Positions 32,201 through 33,303 of a stretch of DNA of 33,303 nt are shown piece by piece (position 1 is the first letter of the stretch; each line of letters opens with the position of its first letter). Below the pieces are notes generated by a model that was given only the letters and a program-made list of their open reading frames with translations, did not search any database and had not been told where the DNA came from. Origin of the DNA: CAYXSX01 sp964493095. GTDB taxonomy: Bacteria; Pseudomonadota; Alphaproteobacteria; Micavibrionales; Micavibrionaceae. The stretch spans positions 1 through 33,303 of the forward strand of contig CAZBNG010000016.1 of NCBI GenBank assembly GCA_964493095.1, read 5' to 3'. A program made the position numbers and the translations under genes.

Positions 32201-33303
32201 GCCGGCAATCCGGGTTACAGTTTTAAAGTTGACCTTCTGGAGCGCACTCTGGCCGTTATGGGCCATGACGTCGGTACAATCGACGGTGTTCAGGACGGCA
32301 AAACCGAGGCCGCGATCAAAGATTTTATGAAGGCGCATCAAATTACGGCAAGTTATGACGTGAACGATACAGATGCCGTTCTGACTCTTGTAGGAGGCGC
32401 ATTGAATGATAAGCTGGGGCTGGAAGAAACCCGGGCTTTGAGCGGGGAACTTAACCGTCTTCTTGGAGGAGATGAGGTGCAGGTTACAATCGGCCAGGCC
32501 GTGCTGAAGGTCATGGGGCTTTACGGCAATGTCGACGATGACGGAAAAGACCGTAATACGCTTCTGGATGGCAAACCCGGCCAAAGAACCAGGCACGGTT
32601 TGGACGTTGTAAAAGAACGCCTTGCTGCGCTTGAAAGAAAGTCTCCGGCCCAGACAGATTTTGGCAAAGCCGCAGGCGGTCCCGCGCCGAAACCAGACGC
32701 GCCGGAAGCGCAGGCACCGGTTGCAGGGCGCGAGATATACAAAGCTCTGTGGGATGATAAAATTCTGAATGTATTAGAGCGTGAAGGTATTCAGCCCAAG
32801 CTTTACAAAGCTGACGGTAATGGTGGTTTTACAGATTTGGGCCGTACATTGTCTATAATCGATGACCCTAAAAAAGTACAAAATCTTAATATTTCCTTCG
32901 TTGAAACGGGAGTTAAAGGGTATGTGAAAATCCTGCTTGACGGGAAAAACCCGGGAAGTAGCGAGGATAATCCGCAAGGCATTGAAACGATTATATCTTC
33001 GGAAGACGCCAATACTTTGATCGTTAAGGCGACAGAGGCGGCAAAAGCACCTCCTGCGTTGGGTCCGGCCAGAGCGGTGCCGCCTGCACGGGCAGTGCCG
33101 CCAACGCCTCCGGCTGAAGGGCAAAAAACACGCTCGGCTGCGCCAGTACAGACTCCGGCAGGAAGTTCCGGTGCGCGCATCACGGCCGACGGCAGCGAGG
33201 ATGACGCTATACTTTACGCCAAGGCTGAAGCGCTTCTAAACGACGCTAAGGATATGGACAAGAGCAAGGGCGTTCTGGCTGTTGTCGATACGGATGGCAA
33301 GCT
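29204..33303 (+). CDS. Giant modular OmpA-like / peptidoglycan-binding repeat protein, 3' end outside the window
   Basis: The frame runs without a stop for 1366 codons and is cut by the window edge. AGAGGA precedes the ATG by about 5 nt. Layout: residues about 14-135 look like an OmpA-C domain (I-T-L-L-A-Y-S, then N-R-S-R-R-T-S-L-S-E-A-L-A-V-R-A and a final N-F-V-R-L-A-F); 175-254 Pro/Ala linker; module 1 255-453; linker; divergent module 2 520-760; linker; module 3 794-988; peptidoglycan-binding-1-like domain 1005-1047 (L-L-E-R-T-L-A-V-M-G with D-G-V-Q-D-G-K-T-E-A-A-I-K-D-F); a degenerate second copy about 1092-1144; then unrecognised acidic sequence. No N-terminal signal peptide or membrane helix is seen, surprising for peptidoglycan-binding domains. 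Modules share H-x-x-x-L, a N-D-x-x-S-x-H-D-L motif and a D-L-P-x-x-L end. Function unknown; an envelope scaffold or a non-Sec-exported surface protein are possibilities. Confidence 0.85.
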   Translation, partial: MADVAVKTPEVKSFDVGTGFDIDFQPGNTKFPGSKTDEPQLFLKAASALMEVYPDERITLLAYSTVLEKDADGKDIANENRSRRTSLSEALAVRAVLIDYHVQSPSLDVRALGKRYQGDSKSKTGENFVRLAFQNHQAAGSQVTKEVLKKAVELSLANPEQSKDELIAALRKELPAAPAAGTSAANAAPPPPPAPAPAASAPAPAKAPPPPPPAASAPAPAKAPPPPPPAASAPPPAAPRAPVPPPPAASIPPAHATALTGPALDVYNRVLDYNKNGDTADFLYKNLNEHPIEDVPNASVAIQLFLGKGSAGDFKAAFAPANDDGSKHDLGMVIVAVALNSEIPGQKKILLDGLETAYGKAGLDFKEMLTASYGYAATLSLKKVSGVERIRPVFDDLKKFYEDHDVPIKSVMPRFDVDGIVAMFRGTTKDVAKEVLRNIYIQEDVDLPDILKPAAPTAAAPTASDPAANAPQPSAPAASAPGVGVTVPIPPAAAPAAPAASAPPPAPPVRSAPAAAVPAHLSGDALKFYQTVKAENQVSDGANLRLLLGPLETIGGAQAFRAFMGQAKPEDIKALFMPENDRDSHHDLAQALMMLAVKDAQDNAERDQIVAGVKDAYDQIGAKFSDALAEDEHNGFQISLYDAGRNGKVLEVFQAYSEIYKNSGVDIADALLARDHSSWKLRHGVSHYALQERSEEKLLSLYKDYKTIYEQAGLSIKDSLKEGDHRVARYMTGLTPSIKATWVSIYNDAGLDLPDFLQGVAPSATAEADLASAKATPPAAPAPPSASAPAPTAHATALTGRALDVYNRVLDYNKKGNEADPLHDDLVNNNPNASVALQLFLENGSAEEFKAAFAPANDEGSKHDLGMAIVAIAFNSAIPGQKESLLQGLETAYGKAGLDFKEMLNASFGYAMALSLNNVSGVERIRPVFDDLKKFYEDHGVSIRGILSYININDIVTRFDDAGKETAKEVLRDIYVQEGVDLPNILKPAAPAAPRASAPAGNPGYSFKVDLLERTLAVMGHDVGTIDGVQDGKTEAAIKDFMKAHQITASYDVNDTDAVLTLVGGALNDKLGLEETRALSGELNRLLGGDEVQVTIGQAVLKVMGLYGNVDDDGKDRNTLLDGKPGQRTRHGLDVVKERLAALERKSPAQTDFGKAAGGPAPKPDAPEAQAPVAGREIYKALWDDKILNVLEREGIQPKLYKADGNGGFTDLGRTLSIIDDPKKVQNLNISFVETGVKGYVKILLDGKNPGSSEDNPQGIETIISSEDANTLIVKATEAAKAPPALGPARAVPPARAVPPTPPAEGQKTRSAAPVQTPAGSSGARITADGSEDDAILYAKAEALLNDAKDMDKSKGVLAVVDTDGK
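29816..29911 (+). repeat. Two tandem 48-nt repeats in a Pro/Ala linker
   Basis: Two consecutive 48-nt units, 29816-29863 and 29864-29911, encode near-identical 16-residue units A-K-A-P-P-P-P-P-P-A-A-S-A-P-x-P. A degenerate partial unit lies just upstream. In-frame tandem repeats of this type change length easily by slippage. Confidence 0.8.
29966..30562 (+). repeat. Giant-protein module 1 (DNA-level copy of module 3)
   Basis: Encodes residues about 255-453. It is closely similar to 31583-32176 over its whole length, roughly 70 percent identical residues by eye, with stretches of identical DNA such as 29991-30022 against the start of module 3. Confidence 0.8.
30761..31480 (+). repeat. Giant-protein module 2 (divergent, longer copy)
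   Basis: Encodes residues about 520-760. It keeps the N-terminal H-L-S-G-D-A-L-K-F-Y, the central P-E-N-D-x-D-S-H-H-D-L and the terminal D-L-P-D-F-L, aligned with modules 1 and 3, but is otherwise diverged and about 40 residues longer. Confidence 0.65.
31583..32176 (+). repeat. Giant-protein module 3 (DNA-level copy of module 1)
   Basis: Encodes residues about 794-988. It begins with the same nucleotides as module 1 (CATGCGACGGCGTTAAC) and ends with the same L-K-P-A-A-P junction, showing duplication of a defined unit with linker boundaries. Confidence 0.8.

Overview
The window looks like a stretch of alphaproteobacterial chromosome of moderate GC content. The main markers are a GcrA-type cell-cycle regulator, the alphaproteobacterial order rsh - DUF2062 - acpS - lepB - rnc - era, and a cold-shock protein with two cold-shock domains. 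I cannot name the genus from sequence alone. No rRNA, tRNA, CRISPR array, insertion sequence or prophage was seen.

Region 1 (1-10477) is a surface-glycan locus. Nine tightly packed plus-strand genes (1-8890) mostly overlap at stop/start or lie within 20 nt of each other, so they are probably one operon. They encode a partial and a complete glycan-export or transferase-like protein, a CBS-domain nucleotidyltransferase, a HAD phosphatase, a 6-phosphogluconolactonase-like protein, an HpcH/HpaI-type aldolase, a KdsB-like CMP-sugar synthetase, a 2-hydroxyacid dehydrogenase, a sugar epimerase and, as a tenth gene, a zinc-ribbon methyltransferase. Facing them on the minus strand are a TylF-like O-methyltransferase and a formyltransferase. 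Together they suggest synthesis, CMP-activation and decoration (methyl, formyl) of an acidic 3-deoxy-ulosonic-acid-like sugar. A lone FlgC-like flagellar rod gene (10521-10931) follows.

Region 2 (11085-17873) is housekeeping: a small exported protein, the bifunctional (p)ppGpp synthetase/hydrolase, adenine phosphoribosyltransferase (opposite strand), DUF2062, holo-ACP synthase, signal peptidase I, RNase III and the GTPase Era. Region 3 (17874-22945) holds gcrA, with an unusual long inverted repeat in its leader and a good intrinsic terminator, then a two-gene RND efflux operon. Region 4 (22946-29020) holds a double cold-shock protein with a structured leader, an acyl-CoA ligase, an unrecognised protein and pheT without an adjacent pheS.

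Region 5 (29204 to the window edge) is one open reading frame of at least 1366 codons. It encodes a very large Ala/Pro-rich modular protein: an N-terminal OmpA-like domain, three copies of a helical module of about 200-240 residues that I do not recognise, Pro/Ala linkers and a peptidoglycan-binding-like domain, with no visible signal peptide. This protein is the best candidate for something undescribed. The CMP-sugar locus with an aldolase in place of a visible PEP-dependent synthase is the second.
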